From the NCBI GenBank assembly GCA_028829895.1, contig CM054179.1:75240544-75304543 (forward strand): a stretch of 64,000 nt of DNA. Reading direction: 5' to 3'. Each line of letters starts with the position of its first letter. Within the stretch, counting starts at the first letter, position 1. Both the position numbers and the translations under genes were made by a program. Source of the stretch: Sinotaia quadrata (Eukaryota > Mollusca > Gastropoda > Architaenioglossa > Viviparidae). Shown here piece by piece: positions 1-11,379 of this stretch. The notes below the pieces were generated by a model, which saw only the letters and a program-made list of their open reading frames with translations, had not been told where the DNA came from and made no database searches.

Positions 1-260
1 TCGTACATACTGACCATGGAATGATTTTTAGCCCCAAGATTTTGCTAATGCATATTTCGTTGTTTTTTCCATGTTTCGTTGATTTGTGGGAGGGGGGGTG
101 GATTGTTAATAATCCACTCATTATTTAGTGCCTCGTATTTGTTATTATTCCAGATGCAGTCCACAAGACCTATAACTTCTCTTAAAATAACATCTTTGAT
201 TTTCTTCAGTCCTTTGCCTCCTACATTTTAACATACATAGAGCCTGTCCATGTCTGCTTT
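1..260 (-). pseudogene. Decayed reverse-transcriptase fragment, left-arm copy
   Basis: This is the mirror copy of 37905-38165. In reverse complement it keeps fragments resembling the C-terminal part of a non-LTR retrotransposon protein, such as an RLYV.....GG.GL motif. It is interrupted by stops and frame changes. The rest of the element is off the left edge. Confidence 0.5.
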
Positions 261-439
261 TGGGTATACGAATGTATGTATTGTGAGCAGTTTTCTTGTT
301 TGTCCACATGATTTATTTTATTTGTTGTTCAGTGCAGCTGATTACAGGTACTGCGTATGCATTAAGGACTTGTATTTTGTTAGCCCTATTTAGCTTTATT
401 TCAGGACTTTAGCTTTATTTGATTAATGTGTGATACAAC

Positions 440-810
440 CTTCTAACATGGTACATTACAATAGGTAGTCACAGATGTTTTAAAGGTTTATTTACTAAAC
501 ACAGATAAAACAGTATTTTACTAACAGTAAGAAATATATGGTACACTACATTAGCTAGTCAGAGATGTTCTAATGGTTTATCTTGTAACCAAAGATAATA
601 CAGTGTTTTACTAACAATAAGACGTATATGGTACACTACATTAGCTAGTCAGAGATGTTCTAATTGTTTATCTTGTAACCAAAGATAATACAGTGTTTTA
701 CTAACAATAAGACGTATATGGTACACTACATTAGCTAGTCAGAGATCGACTAATGGTTTATTTCAGAGATCGACTAATGGTTTATTTCTAACCAAAGATA
801 ATACAGTGAA
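440..810. repeat. 90-bp tandem repeat
   Basis: About four copies of a 90-bp unit; the phrase GGTACACTACATTAGC recurs at 540, 630 and 720, with a degenerate copy before it. The right arm (about 37380-37560) has fewer copies, so the array changed length after the arms duplicated. Confidence 0.85.
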
Positions 811-870
811 GGATTGTGTAGGTGAACGCATCAAATCTATGTATTAACTAGAGACTCTTCACACATATTG

Positions 871-1065
871 TGTTGCTATGACTACATGCCTCGGAATGGT
901 GTTAACGGTATACATTTTAAAAATATATATATTTTAATTTATTCTGTATTTGTGCTCATGTTGATCGAAAAGTGTAACCACAATGATTTTTATTTAAATT
1001 ACTAAAAAGAGAAATCTTAAGAAATAGTGTATGATATTAGAGGACAAAAGGTTCTGCAAAAAGTT
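871..1065 (+). repeat. Dispersed segment with three copies (left-arm copy)
   Basis: This stretch is nearly identical to 39490-39682 in the same orientation and to about 37127-37315 in inverted orientation. The third copy lies outside the inverted repeat, so the segment also moved or was duplicated on its own. Confidence 0.85.
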
Positions 1066-1159
1066 GTATTTTTGTATTTTTTTAGCCCTATTTATCTTTA
1101 ATTGAGGACTTGTCTAACTCGCTTTACATATTCTTTCTTAACTTGCTATATCATCATCA

Positions 1160-1357
1160 ATCATCAGCATCATCAGCATCCTTGTGGGTCGCTCACAAAT
1201 TACTGGTGACGTGGGTAATTTCAACAAAAATACATCAGCTCATTCTACTGGTGACGTGGGTAAAAACAACAAACATACATGTGTTTTTGTTCTTGTTTTA
1301 TTAATACTCCTTGTGTATCCAGATTTTTATTCATTTATTATTTTTAATATTTATTGA
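1160..1357 (+). CDS. Possible 3' exon: 15-residue repeats plus hydrophobic tail
   Basis: One frame reads two in-frame 15-residue units of the type STGDVGNFNKNTSA, then a strongly hydrophobic run (HTCVFVLVLLILLVYPDF) and a stop at 1355-1357. The mirror copy at 36719-36945 has four units with the same tail and stop. The 45-bp period keeps frame. A Ser/Thr/Asn-rich linker followed by a hydrophobic C-terminus would fit a membrane-anchored or GPI-linked secreted protein whose upstream exons are outside the window. I cannot fix the splice acceptor, and the right copy has a one-base insertion near its first unit, so this may not be a functional exon. Confidence 0.3.
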   Translation: MISIISILVGRSQITGDVGNFNKNTSAHSTGDVGKNNKHTCVFVLVLLILLVYPDFYSFIIFNIY

Positions 1358-1396
1358 AGTGAGGCAGGGCAAAGTTTTATACCATAGACTGACAAT

Positions 1397-1440
1397 CATC
1401 ATCATCATCATCATCTTCTTCTTCTTCTTCTTCTTCTTCT
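1397..1440. repeat. (ATC)n(TTC)n microsatellite
   Basis: A 44-bp trinucleotide tract. The equivalent tract in the right arm (36421-36682) is about 260 bp long. Confidence 0.9.
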
Positions 1441-1919
1441 AAGGTACGTAAAAATTATAATTTATAATATAATACTGAGTTCTAAAAGACTTTAAATTCA
1501 ATTATGTACTTTATATACCTTGAAGAAAAATTTAGTTTTCCTCAGATCCATTTAATGCACTTCAGTCTTCAGGTCTGGCATTTAATGCATTGTCATTCTT
1601 CAGGTTTAATATCCAATAATATCAAGTCGACATCAAGCACTAAATATATTGTTAGCCACATTGCACTGTTATAATATATAATGCAGTATATTGCACGTTT
1701 GGGAAACTTTCTATGAAATGTTTACAGTTCAAGTTGAGGAAGAAAGAAAGAGAAAATATATTTACACTGCTATTATATACTGTATAGAACATTTACGCAA
1801 AGACGGGAGAACAGTTAATGCCTTTAATAAGGAAAACGTTAACTACTAAAATGTTCAAAACTATTATTAACATTGTGAATAAAGTTTATATTTAATTACG
1901 CCGGAAAGGCTACAGTGAC

Positions 1920-2117
1920 CAGGGGTCACCAACCTTTTTGATACTGAGAGCTACTTCATGGGTACTGAGTCATACGAAGGGCTACCAGTTTGATACACTC
2001 TTCTAGTTTGCCTTTATACATTATTAATAATGTGAAGACTTAGAAAAGGCCTGCGGGCGACTCATGTGGTCTTTGCGGGCGACCTGGTGCTCGCGGGCAC
2101 CGTGTTGGTGACCTCTG
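1920..2117. mobile_element. hAT-like MITE, left arm only
   Basis: The 198-bp element begins CAGGGGTCACCAACC and ends with the near-inverse GTTGGTGACCTCTG, giving terminal inverted repeats of about 15 bp. GGCTACA occurs on both sides. The right arm (about 35965) has the uninterrupted site AAAGGCTACACTATAT, so the right copy is the empty site. The CAGGGGT-type ends are typical of hAT non-autonomous elements. No coding capacity is visible. Confidence 0.8.
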
Positions 2118-2634
2118 GGCTACACTATATTCGTGTGAGATATTTTTAGACTACTCTCTATCATTGGAAGACCGAAATGCAGGTCACTATGTAATTTTTG
2201 AAAACATTGTTAGGACGCCTTATAAAACTTGCAAATCAATTTAACGTTACTTCAAATCTTTGAACTTTATAAGGTCTACTGTGCCTCTGGACTTTATAAT
2301 GTGTAACCATGAGGAAAAGGTACACCATACATTTCCTTGTCTTCATCAGCGCCCTCTAACGACATACTGATTATTTCTGTCCTACCTTTTGTACCTGTAT
2401 TATTATTAATGCATGCATAGAAATGTAGTTAATTCGTATTGAAATTTCTTCTCTTTTTTAATGATAACTTTGTCATTTTAGAAAATAAACATAAAACAAT
2501 GTCAAATCAAAATGTACGGGCTTTACGATGTTTTTGCTTGTTTATTTATAATAGAAGACAAATTATTCATAACCTAAACAATTGGTAGAGCTAAGGTAAT
2601 GTTTAAATCTTAAATTTGCATTTATGTTTTATAG

Positions 2635-5600
2635 GTGCAGTAGCGGCCTCAGATAAACTAGAAGAATTTAATGAATGTTTCTTGAATAGAGAAAAAGGGA
2701 GGCCCTGCCAAAATGCATTTCGTCAAGTATATCCTATGTTAGTTGGTGATTGCAGGTAATGTGGCTTTTTAACAAAATACTCTATTTACTTTTATTCTTA
2801 TCTATTTAGTGAAAATTTTATTCTGATCATTTAGAGGTAAAGACTAATCTGTTGCAAATATTTTCTAGAGCAGTATATTTTAAATATATAATTATATAAT
2901 ACTAATTATTAATAAGATTCCATGTAAAATTTATACAAAAAATATTTCCTTAAAATTATTTTGTATGAATAGTGTTCAAAGTAGGAGGTCATATGTAATT
3001 CATGTCAAGGGCTAAGAAAATGGTGGTGGTACAGCTCATGGAGTGTTACGACAGTTTTCTATTATGGGCTTTTTTGTACCGGACAAATCCTGAGTGAGTG
3101 AGCGTAAAAATGAGTAATCGAGTTCCTAGAACCCAGTTTGTAGAAAACTATAAATGTGATGATTGAACCTTGATGCTAGGATTAAACACCTGTCAGTTAG
3201 ATGGAAGGTAAAATCGTACAATGGTATTTGTCAAAATGACTTTCTTGGCATGACAGGTAAGGCAGACTGATGGCCGACCGATTAGGCGGGATTTGCAAGT
3301 CAACCACTGACCTGAGACTAAGGACTGATTTTGACCAGAGACTGAGGACTGATTACGACCAGAGACTAAGGACTGATTACGACCAGAGACTAAGGACTGA
3401 TTACGACCAGAGACTGATTACGACCAGCCATAGTGACAGAGTGTGAAAACTGGAAAATTACGTTAGGAAAAGATCTGAGTTGGTAAATCTTTCTATTATT
3501 AATAGGAGTGAAAGGAGGTGTTACTTAGGAATGCAAACTTGAGGAACAGAGTCCATTACTTTTTAGAATCTACTGAGTGTAAATCTAGTCTAATTATTCC
3601 TAATTAAAGGAAAGACTGTTTATTTCAAATAGACCTTACTGTAAGTTTAAATTGAGTCTTCTGAGTGTAAATCTAGTCTAATTATTCCTAATTAAAGACA
3701 ATGACTGTTTATTTCAAATAGAACATACTGTAAGTTTAAATTGAGTGATCTTTGAGATATTCTTGTCTCACACTTAACGCTCGGCTTTGGTAAGTTTAAA
3801 TTGAGTGATCTTTGAGATATTCTTGTCTCACACTTAACGCTCGGCTTTGGTAAGTTTAAAGTGAGTGATCTTTGAGATATTCTTGTCTCACACTTAGAGC
3901 TCGGCTTTGGTAATCTCGTGCACGTGAAGGAAGCTGGTGGTTGATGTAGATCAGGAGACAGGTGTAAAACAGAAGACGTTCAACGCGATAAGAGTTGAGA
4001 TGATTGTATGCGTCTGAGTAACGGAAATTTGTTTGAAAGTTAGAAAGTCTTTGACAAAGAACTGAATTTATTTCGTGTTGTTTGCTTTTCTCCTTACTTT
4101 GATCGTAGGTCAAATCAAATCTTTCCTTGCTATGTCCAGGCCGTAACAAAGTCTTTCCTTGCTTTATGTCAGACAGTAGCAAAAGATTTCCTCGTTATGT
4201 CCATGCTCTAACAAAGCATTTCTTTGTTCTTAGGTCTAAATATAGCCTTTCTTTGCTCTTAGGTCTAAATGTAGCGTTTCTTTGCTCTTAGGTCTAAATA
4301 TAGCCTTTCCCTATTAGTCTCCTATTAGAAGTTTCTTTCCCACAGCAATAAGAAAAAAATGTATTTATATCTATGTGCATTAATATATATATTTACATAT
4401 ATACAAATGTATGTATTCTATACACAGTTACACACACATGACCACAAGCACTCTAACACGAACATACACAAGCAAATGTAGGACCTACACCTGTGCAGAT
4501 TTATACATGTAAACATGCTGCACGCACGAATGCAATCGGGTAGTTAAACACGTGTTCAGTTTATGATGGAACAATGTGAGTTAGTGTCTAAGACACGTTT
4601 AATTTTCATTTTCATTTTTCCAAGATCTTTTAAGAAATACATGAGCTGTCTGAAAACTGCCTGCGGTGATATCCCAGCACCTCTATTCCCAAGTTTAAAA
4701 GCAGCACATTTAAATAAAACAGAAAGAACATCATGTGGTAAAACTATATTACTAATTATGTTTAAATTTTACGCTTACGTAAACATGTTTGTATCGTTGT
4801 TAATTTTTACATATTGTTTTTACATATTTTATTGTTTAACTTTGTTAAACGGATTTATAATGTGATGGAGATTATGGAAGGCTTTCCAGGCCAGTTTCCA
4901 GACAGACGAACTAACAGTGACGATAACTGCACAACATTCGCTGATTTAAGATTACGTGTCACAATCCACGTCAAGATGATATACAAACACACGAACACAA
5001 CCATGAAATATAATAAAGTGATCTTCTGCACTCCTTACAAATTTTTGATTGCGATCTAGGAAACATTTAGAAATATATTTAACCGGCTTATTATATATGA
5101 GGAGATAAAATGTTTTACAAAATTATACTCTTTTAAACTTTTGAGGAATGCATGTATTAGCAATTTAAAATATATGAATACATGCATTAATATTTTAATG
5201 ATGTGAACATGCACACTACTTACACAATAATACGAATGCATAATGAAAGCACTTAATGTTGTTGTGAATATATCCGTTTTACGTAAGGTTAGAATATCTA
5301 AATTAACCACTTAATGATATGAATATGTCTGCTACTTAAGTAATTTATTACTAATTTGTAAAACCATTTAATGATATGAATATTCATGTTAATTAAGTAA
5401 TTTATGAATATTATTTGTAAAATCACTTAATGATATGAATATGCTTGTTAAGTAATTTATGAATATAATTTGTAAAGCCCCTGAATGATTAGAATATGCA
5501 TAACATAAACGTAATAATGTGAATGTCTAAAAGAGTGTTTCTTAATCTTGTGCACATAACATAAACGTAATAATGTGAATGTCTAAAAGAGTGTTTCTTA

Positions 5601-6757
5601 ATCTTGTGCACATTCGTCGAACCCTTCTTTATTGTCATCACGAATCGAATGAGTCGGGTGCATGTCTTGACCTTCCTCCGCAGAACCCCTGGGACTGACT
5701 CACCGAATCCCTAGGGTTCGATCGAACCCAGGTTAAGAACCACTGGTCTAAAGAAACCACTTAATAATAGAAATACCTGCATTTTAATAGCAGTAAATAT
5801 CTGCATTGACTACATGTCCTTTTTGAGACTGCACACGTGAAAATATACAGTCAAGATGAAAGAAAAAAAATCATCTTTTTCCTTCCACTGTTGAAGATAA
5901 TATTAATAATAACGAGTCGAATTTTGACGAGAATTACCATTTTCTGATGTGATTGGTTGATTTGCATACATGATTTTTAGTCTGTTTTCTAATAATTGTT
6001 ATCTGTCTATCTATCTACCTATCTATCTGTCTGTCTGTCTGTTTGTCTGTCTATCCATCCATCCATCATCTTTCTATCTATCTATCTATCTTCTATCTAT
6101 CTATCCACCAATCTTTCTTTCTAACTATATCTTTTCTAAATCTAGATATATAGATAAACAATGAAAACAGATTTGTCGTGTTAATGATTGTTTATCTTTC
6201 TTCATTGTATAGTGGACAGTGCAATAGAAAATATTGTCTAGGTATTGTGTTCTACAGTGATTGCAGGTGTTTGTTTGACATGCAATCTTTTGTGTTAGAA
6301 ATGTTGAACTTAGTCTTACTCTGAAAAGTGCTTTGTTGTGTAAGTTGTTATGTAAGTCAACAAATAAAATTGCCTCAGGCAGAAAATCTTGTCTTACAGA
6401 GAAAAACTGTCAGCCATTTATTTTTAGTAAGACACATATTTAGCAACAAATAAATTACCATCATTTGCCATGCACTTCAGACTGAAAAAAAAGAAATATT
6501 TACTTTACACATTGTCAGCTATTAAAATTTCAGTTATATTTTTTCTTTGGGCAACAATGGTAATATCTGCTACAAGTCCAAAGGCGGCCATCAAGATATT
6601 TTGGTGAATGTCTATAAATTGATATTTTTAAAAAAATAAATTAAATATAGAAATGACAATATGGAAACAATTTAATTTCTTATTAGGCTTTTCAGTACAT
6701 GCATTTCATTAATTAAATTCTTGTTTGTTCTGATTTTCAGATTTGAAAGAGTTTTAG
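2635..6757 (+). CDS. Rapidly evolving cysteine-rich secreted protein gene, left copy (partial)
   Basis: I do not recognise the family. Three exons fit together in frame. Exon A is 2635-2755 (acceptor after TTTTATAG, donor GTAATG, phase 1 in, phase 2 out). Exon B is 4625-4737 (acceptor CCAAG, donor GTAAAA, phase 2 in, phase 1 out). Exon C starts at 6741 after a strong acceptor (TGATTTTCAG). Exons A and B encode about 78 residues with six cysteines, including the stretches DKLEEFNEC, GRPCQNAFRQVYP and YMSCLKTACGDIPA, and an N-glycosylation site (NKT). The first residues (AVAA) look like the end of a signal peptide whose exon is not found. Exon C adds only five residues before a TAG at 6755-6757, so this copy lacks the Gly-rich, hydrophobic tail of its mirror copy. 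An AATAAA follows at 6899-6904. A weaker alternative last exon is 4871-4914, with a stop shared by both copies. Confidence 0.7.
3300..3425. repeat. 24-bp tandem repeat
   Basis: About five copies of a 24-bp unit containing GACCAGAGACTAAGGACTGA. It lies in intron 1 of the left cysteine-rich gene. The mirror array is at 34624-34780. Confidence 0.85.
3725..3920. repeat. 60-bp tandem repeat
   Basis: Three to four copies of a 60-bp unit (GTGATCTTTGAGATATTC recurs each 60 bases). The mirror array at about 34100-34405 has five copies. Long reading frames over this region differ between the arms by frameshift, so I treat it as non-coding intron sequence. Confidence 0.85.
4150..4320. repeat. About 30-bp degenerate tandem repeat
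   Basis: Four or five degenerate units containing TAGGTCTAAATATAGCC; counterpart at about 33725-33830. It lies in intron 1. Confidence 0.7.
5515..5588. repeat. Short duplication beside a MITE
   Basis: A segment of about 70 bp that contains the end of the adjacent hAT-like element and its flank is present twice in the left arm and three times in the right arm (32190-32350). Confidence 0.75.
5589..5745. mobile_element. hAT-like MITE shared by both arms (left copy)
   Basis: The element runs from GAGTGTTTCTTAATCTTG to CAGGTTAAGAACCACTG, which are inverted versions of one another. It is flanked by eight-base near-identical sites GTCTAAAA (5581-5588) and GTCTAAAG (5746-5753), as expected of a hAT target duplication. 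The same element at 32063-32215 shows that the insertion predates the arm duplication. Confidence 0.8.
6010..6150. repeat. CTAT/CTGT microsatellite tract
   Basis: Degenerate tetranucleotide tract in intron 2 of the left gene. The equivalent GATA tract in the right arm is the target of the 2.35-kb insertion at 29451-31801. Confidence 0.85.
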
Positions 6758-6898
6758 GGTGCCGGTGGCGGTGGCGGTGGCGGTCCATCATGGTTCTTTT
6801 GACCACTATCAGCCTTATTTAGAAACTCGCCTCACTTTATTTCACTATTTCAGTGTGTAATGATGACGTCTTAGTTTAATCACATTTGAAGACAGTGC

Positions 6899-6904
6899 AA
6901 TAAA
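6899..6904 (+). terminator. Polyadenylation signal AATAAA (left gene)
   Basis: A canonical AATAAA lies about 140 bp after the stop of exon C. It is conserved at the mirror position 28623-28628, which supports exon C as the true 3' end. Confidence 0.6.
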
Positions 6905-7062
6905 TATGAATGTAACAATTTTTAAAATTTGTCAGACTCCCTGAACTATTTGTCTATGGTACAAGAAAGTTAAAGTACGACATTGCTTATCACGATATAA
7001 TTTACTGGTTTGGATTGCATCAGCAATTTCTAGGAGATGCCTGTCTTTCTTTCTCTCTATGT

Positions 7063-7217
7063 GTATATATTGATATAATATAACAGTTAAGTGTCTCATA
7101 TTTCAAACATCTTTTGTTATTATCTACTGCAGTGTGTAAGTGTAAGGAATAAACTACACTCCATTGATGTTTGGTGGCAGTGTATGCTGATTACACCTAG
7201 AAATTTCAGGTAAAATA
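7063..7217 (+). repeat. 155-bp repeat, copy 1
   Basis: Almost identical to 19281-19435 in the same orientation. Both copies sit just beyond a CT/GA-rich tract, and this copy begins where the inverted-repeat arm stops. Confidence 0.9.
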
Positions 7218-7480
7218 ATGTTACTGAAAATTGCTACACTTGTTCTGCTTGAGAGAGCTAATATGGCAAAGGAACACTCAGGTTAGCCTCAAGTGAATAG
7301 CATCAAATCAGTGTTTACAATGTGAGGTGGGAATCACATGTAATTTACAGCAATAACTGAACAGTAAACTTGTGGCTTTATTGGTAAAAGTTTGCAGAAG
7401 ACTATTGAGAGAGTTCCTAAATTAGGTTACATAGGAACTGTTATTGCTTATCTCTAATAACCCCATTACTGATCTTTGAT
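7160..7480 (+). repeat. Ancient dispersed repeat, copy 1
   Basis: Clearly related to 11095-11375 although much diverged. Shared landmarks include GGTGG(C/T)A.....TATG.TGATTAC, TTCTGCTTGA and CC.TAATAAC.CCATT. No coding capacity is evident, and the class of element is unknown. Confidence 0.65.
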
Positions 7481-8022
7481 TAGAACTTTCCTGTGGTTTG
7501 CATTAGCGCTTTGAATAATGTTTTGGGATATAAGATGAGGTATATGTATATAATTATTATTTAAACATGGCTTTGTGGAAATATTGAAGTCATGTACTCT
7601 TTTTATTGTATTTGTTAAATGCATATTTGATAAGTACATTGTTAATTTATTGACCGTCTTACACATACTGATAACCTTATGTTAGAAAGTGGGTGAATGG
7701 GAACACGCTAAATATAGATTACAAGACGGAATAATCTCCTCCTTTAGTAAGAAGTTTTCCATCTATTGAAATATTGTGTAATGGTAAATGCTTGTCTTGA
7801 ATGTTGTGGAAAAGAGAAACCATTTACAGTACGGGAGACAGACGAGTGGTGTCTACTGAAAAATTATTAAAATCATAAATAAAGATTCTCACACTTGTAA
7901 TTAGTTATGGATGATTAATAAATTAATAATATTCATAACCATTAACTGGGTGGCGTTGACGTCACACCTAATGACTAAATTCATTTAGTATGTCAATCCA
8001 TAATAAAATAATTTTCACTCAC

Positions 8023-8143
8023 CTTGACGGGCGTTTTGCTCAATACCAGGTGGCTGTTGAGTAATTTCATTTGGAACAGCTTTGGCACCACTTAGCAAGA
8101 TGGTCATCACCATAAATGTTAAGGTCACCCTCTTGTCACGCAT
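8023..8143 (-). CDS. Isolated first exon with signal peptide
   Basis: On the minus strand an ATG at 8143 opens a signal peptide: basic start (MRDKR), hydrophobic core TLTFMVMTILLSGA and small residues for cleavage (AKA). A short hydrophilic segment (PNEITQQPPGIEQNAR) follows, then a consensus donor CAAG|GTGAGTG in phase 1. The C1q exon at 16600 begins in phase 1 with the usual C1q start VAFAARF, so this exon would suit a C1q gene. However, it lies downstream of that exon on the same strand and cannot be its first exon in this arrangement. Between here and the inverted-repeat arm (7060) I found no second exon. It may be a remnant of a tandem C1q gene cut by the duplication. Confidence 0.6.
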
Positions 8144-8789
8144 GCTTACTCAGTTAGAGCCTAAAGAAATTTTGTCAGCAATTATTAAGCGAAGTCAGAC
8201 ACCAAACTGTTGTGGACTAAATTTGCCTCTCCTTATTTAATTGATATATAAATTGCTAAATTGTAAGAGTAACCCTACATTCGGCATTCCTTATAATAGT
8301 ATATTTGTGTCAGATTTGGAATTAAACAGCCAAAGTTGAGAATATGCTAAAAATTGCTAAAGCAACTGAGTGAGTAGTTTTTATTATCCAATGGTTATTA
8401 TTTACGAGAACGAGACCATCCATAGGGCTTAAATCTAAACGTTTACCTACTGTAGAGAAATATAATGTCTGATCATTTGAATTTAAAGTTGCAAAGGAGA
8501 CCAGTCTTGAAAGGTGGCCATTAAATGTTTGAACTATGATGCTTATATGTAGTGTGATAACACATGACATCATTTTGATATGCAGTATTTATTATGTTGT
8601 ATGCCTGTATTGGGCTAATAAATTACTGTTGCAGGAAACTGTTAGACTGGAATGGAACAAACAATGGAGTTATAAAAGTGATAAAATCGAAACATAGCAA
8701 TGCTTCCTGATTATATTTTTCAAGTTAAGCAGCCATTTTGTTCTTCTTCACTCATGTGATTTGTATCCTGGTTACTGTTTGTTAATCTT

Positions 8790-11085
8790 TCTGGCCGACG
8801 GTGGGAAAGGCGGGAACAGTGGTAAGTGTGGAGATACACTATGTCGCAGGTGCTTTTTGGTTATGTGTTGCTGGTTTGTTGCTGGCCCCTATCTCCTCCT
8901 CGGTGGGTAGGGGGGGTCAGACCCAGTAGCCGCGACTTGCCGGGATCACATCGAACGATCAGATGTTGATGATCATTCTCACACTCAGACACCACAAATA
9001 GTCTTGCGGGGGATAAGATTAACTTTATTCTGAGATGTGGGGTAAAATGTGAAAAGCCGGCGTGAGTGTGTGTGAGCAGGCGTGTGAATGTTGTGTGAGG
9101 GACGTACGGAACGAACAAACAAACAACCGCACCAACATACACTTTCAAAACCTGAGAAAGGAAGCCCAACTCTTGAAAAAGAGTTAACAAAGAATTTAAT
9201 TTTTAAAAAGGATTTTAAAATGGAAAACGGGCTCAACTCTCACACGGTGTTAGTCATTCATTCAGTAATATCCACACACGGCATCCATGGGGCGGGGAAA
9301 CATGAGCGATGGAAAATGAAAAAATAATTTAAAAAATAAATAAACTACAATAATCAAACAATAAACGGTGATGACCGTTTTCACTACTTCTGCCAAAATC
9401 GAGTGGCACAAAAATACTTTGGGCGTAGCCCCACTACAGCACAACTAGCGGTAATGACCGCAGAAAATATCTAACCTTAAAATTTACTAGCTTAAAATTA
9501 GTGGGTGGAAAAACCCAACGTCAACGAATGTTAATTCTACTTAGAACTGCGGCGATAACCGCAAGAATTATTCATTAAATAAAAGTCAAAGTTAAATGTT
9601 CATGTTAAATTTAAAAATATTTATATGCTAACTAACCTACCTAGTAATGCACCTCTAAGAAAATTTTTCCTACTTACTAGTGTTTGAAACACACTGAATT
9701 GTCGACGCAGGAACACACAACACAAAAACCGAAATAGTCACAATTGCCGACAGGCTGGCGAACACAAAAAGTTACAGTTTCTGTCCTCTGAAAAATAACA
9801 TGCTTGGTGATGAAAACTCGGTTCACAGAGAGTGCAGTACATACAAACTTGTGACTTGTGACTTGCGAATACTCATCCCATGTTGCCTAATGCTGGGGTA
9901 CCCGGTTCTATGACGAAGAACACGGACGGCTGTCTTCCACGACAGTAACAAAAACGGAGCTCACAGACACCTGTCTTCTGCGATGGTTCCAAGATCCAAA
10001 ATCTATCAATGGAGGGCTGACTTCCATGACAGTACCAAAACGGAGCTCACAGACACCTGTCTTCTGTGACGGTTCCAAGATCCAAAATCTGTCAATGGAG
10101 GGCTGTCTTCCACGACAGTACCAAAACGGAGCTCACAGACACCTGTCTGATGTGACGGTTCCAAGATCCAAAATCTGTCAATGGAGGGCTGTCTTCCACG
10201 ACAGTACCAAAACGGAGCTCACAGACACCTGTCTTCTGCGACGGTTCCAAGATCCAAAATCTATCAACAGAGGGCTGACTACGGCGGCAGCAGCTCCGAT
10301 ACGTGAGTGGCGTGGAATATTCTTCGTCCCTTCAGCTCATTCCCCTGATGGCCAGCTATTGCCCAAGGTTCAGATCCAAATGTAGAATAATAAGGACAAG
10401 CTTTATAGGCTGCCACGACGAATTGAGTGTGACCAAAACACATGTCTAATTCTATATTCTACTTGGAGAATATTCAGTTCATTTCCTCCCTGGTCATAAC
10501 GGTGATGGAAAGATTGTCCAGACTCAGTGTAGGTACGATGGCCTTACACCTCTCTGTAGTCCAGACAGACGCACACTAAATTAAAATAGCTCCCGTCAGT
10601 CCTTTTATGCAAAATCATTTCTCACTCTCTCTCAGATCAAACTCCCGTGTGTATCCTTGCTTTACCCATGCTAAAAAGGTGCATTACTCTGAGGTGCATT
10701 ACTTCTAGTAATATAATCCCTAATTAAATTTGTAATAATAATTGATACTAAAAAATCAAACACATTTTCAAGATATTGTAATCACAATTTTTGAACATCT
10801 AACTCAAATAATTAATCAATTGTATTTTTATGAAAATATTTGAAAAATGAAATTAGTAAACTTGCTGACAGTGTATTGAAACACAATAAGCAGACTACTT
10901 GACAGTAAATGTAAACAAACGTGCTGACTGTGCACGTAATTAATTACGTCATTTAGCTAGCAGACGACACTTGCTGAAAACTAACGTCTGTAGCTTCGCG
11001 CGATGGCCAAGTGGAGATAATTGAGGATAAAAATTAATTTTCTGATTACCTCCCATATTTTTCAGTGACACACTACAACCCTTTC
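8790..11085. other. GC-richer block, probably a mobile element, unclassified
   Basis: Composition here is richer in G and C than its surroundings, with many CG steps. No open frame resembles a known protein. On the minus strand its ends read TGTAGTGTGTCAC... and ...TATCTCCACA, an LTR-like TG...CA pattern, but I see no clear target duplication. It contains the 86-bp array at 9912-10280. A tRNA-like box A (TGGCCAAGTGG, about 11004) has no box B. Confidence 0.35.
9912..10280. repeat. 86-bp tandem repeat with internal hairpin
   Basis: Four copies, with GGAGCTCACAGACACCTGTC recurring at 9956, 10042, 10128 and 10214. Each unit contains TCACAGA...TCTGTGA, a seven-base inverted pair. The period is not a multiple of three, so the open frame across it is incidental. 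Confidence 0.85.
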
Positions 11086-11094
11086 ATATTAGGT

Positions 11095-11375
11095 GGTAAG
11101 ATATGTTGATTACAATTTCTGGTACAGAGAAGTTACCAGAAAGAGCTACAATTGTTATTCTGCTTGAAGGAACTGACAGGGCAAAGAGATGCTCAAATTG
11201 GCTTCAAGAGAATAACAACACATTAGTATGTTCGATGTGTATGGAGAAAGACACGTGCTGATGTAGATAATATACTTGTGACTGTTACAAAAGCGTGTCA
11301 AAGACAGCGCTTAATTCAGGTTATGTAAAGATTATTATTGCCTAACCCTAATAACTCCATTTCCGCTCTCTAATA
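11095..11375 (+). repeat. Ancient dispersed repeat, copy 2
   Basis: Diverged relative of 7160-7480, found immediately after the GC-richer block. Confidence 0.65.
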
Positions 11376-11379
11376 AGAT

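Larger units (their letters stand above)
1..7060 (+). repeat. Left arm of large inverted repeat
   Basis: Read in reverse complement, this arm matches 28475-38165 along its length: position 1 pairs with about 38165 and position 7060 with about 28475. Identity looks like roughly 95% outside insertions. Because base 1 is already paired, the arm probably extends past the left edge of the window. The inner end runs into a short CT-rich tract at 7043-7058, which in the other arm is a long GA microsatellite. The arm carries one copy of a three-exon cysteine-rich gene. It also has a hAT-like MITE at 1920-2117 that the other arm lacks. Confidence 0.95.

Noticed and set aside
3856..4182. 108-codon minus-strand frame in the left arm
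   Set aside because: It runs through a tandem array inside intron 1, and the mirror copy (33876-34165) is split by frameshift, so there is no sign of constraint.
4871..4914. Alternative last exon of the cysteine-rich gene
   Set aside because: It gives a shared stop in both arms and has an AATAAA near 5012, but the acceptor lacks a pyrimidine tract. Exon C at 6741 has a far better acceptor, so this is kept only as an alternative.
10995..11060. tRNA-like box A (TGGCCAAGTGG)
   Set aside because: No box B, no cloverleaf and no acceptor stem, so not a tRNA gene; a SINE head is possible but unsupported.
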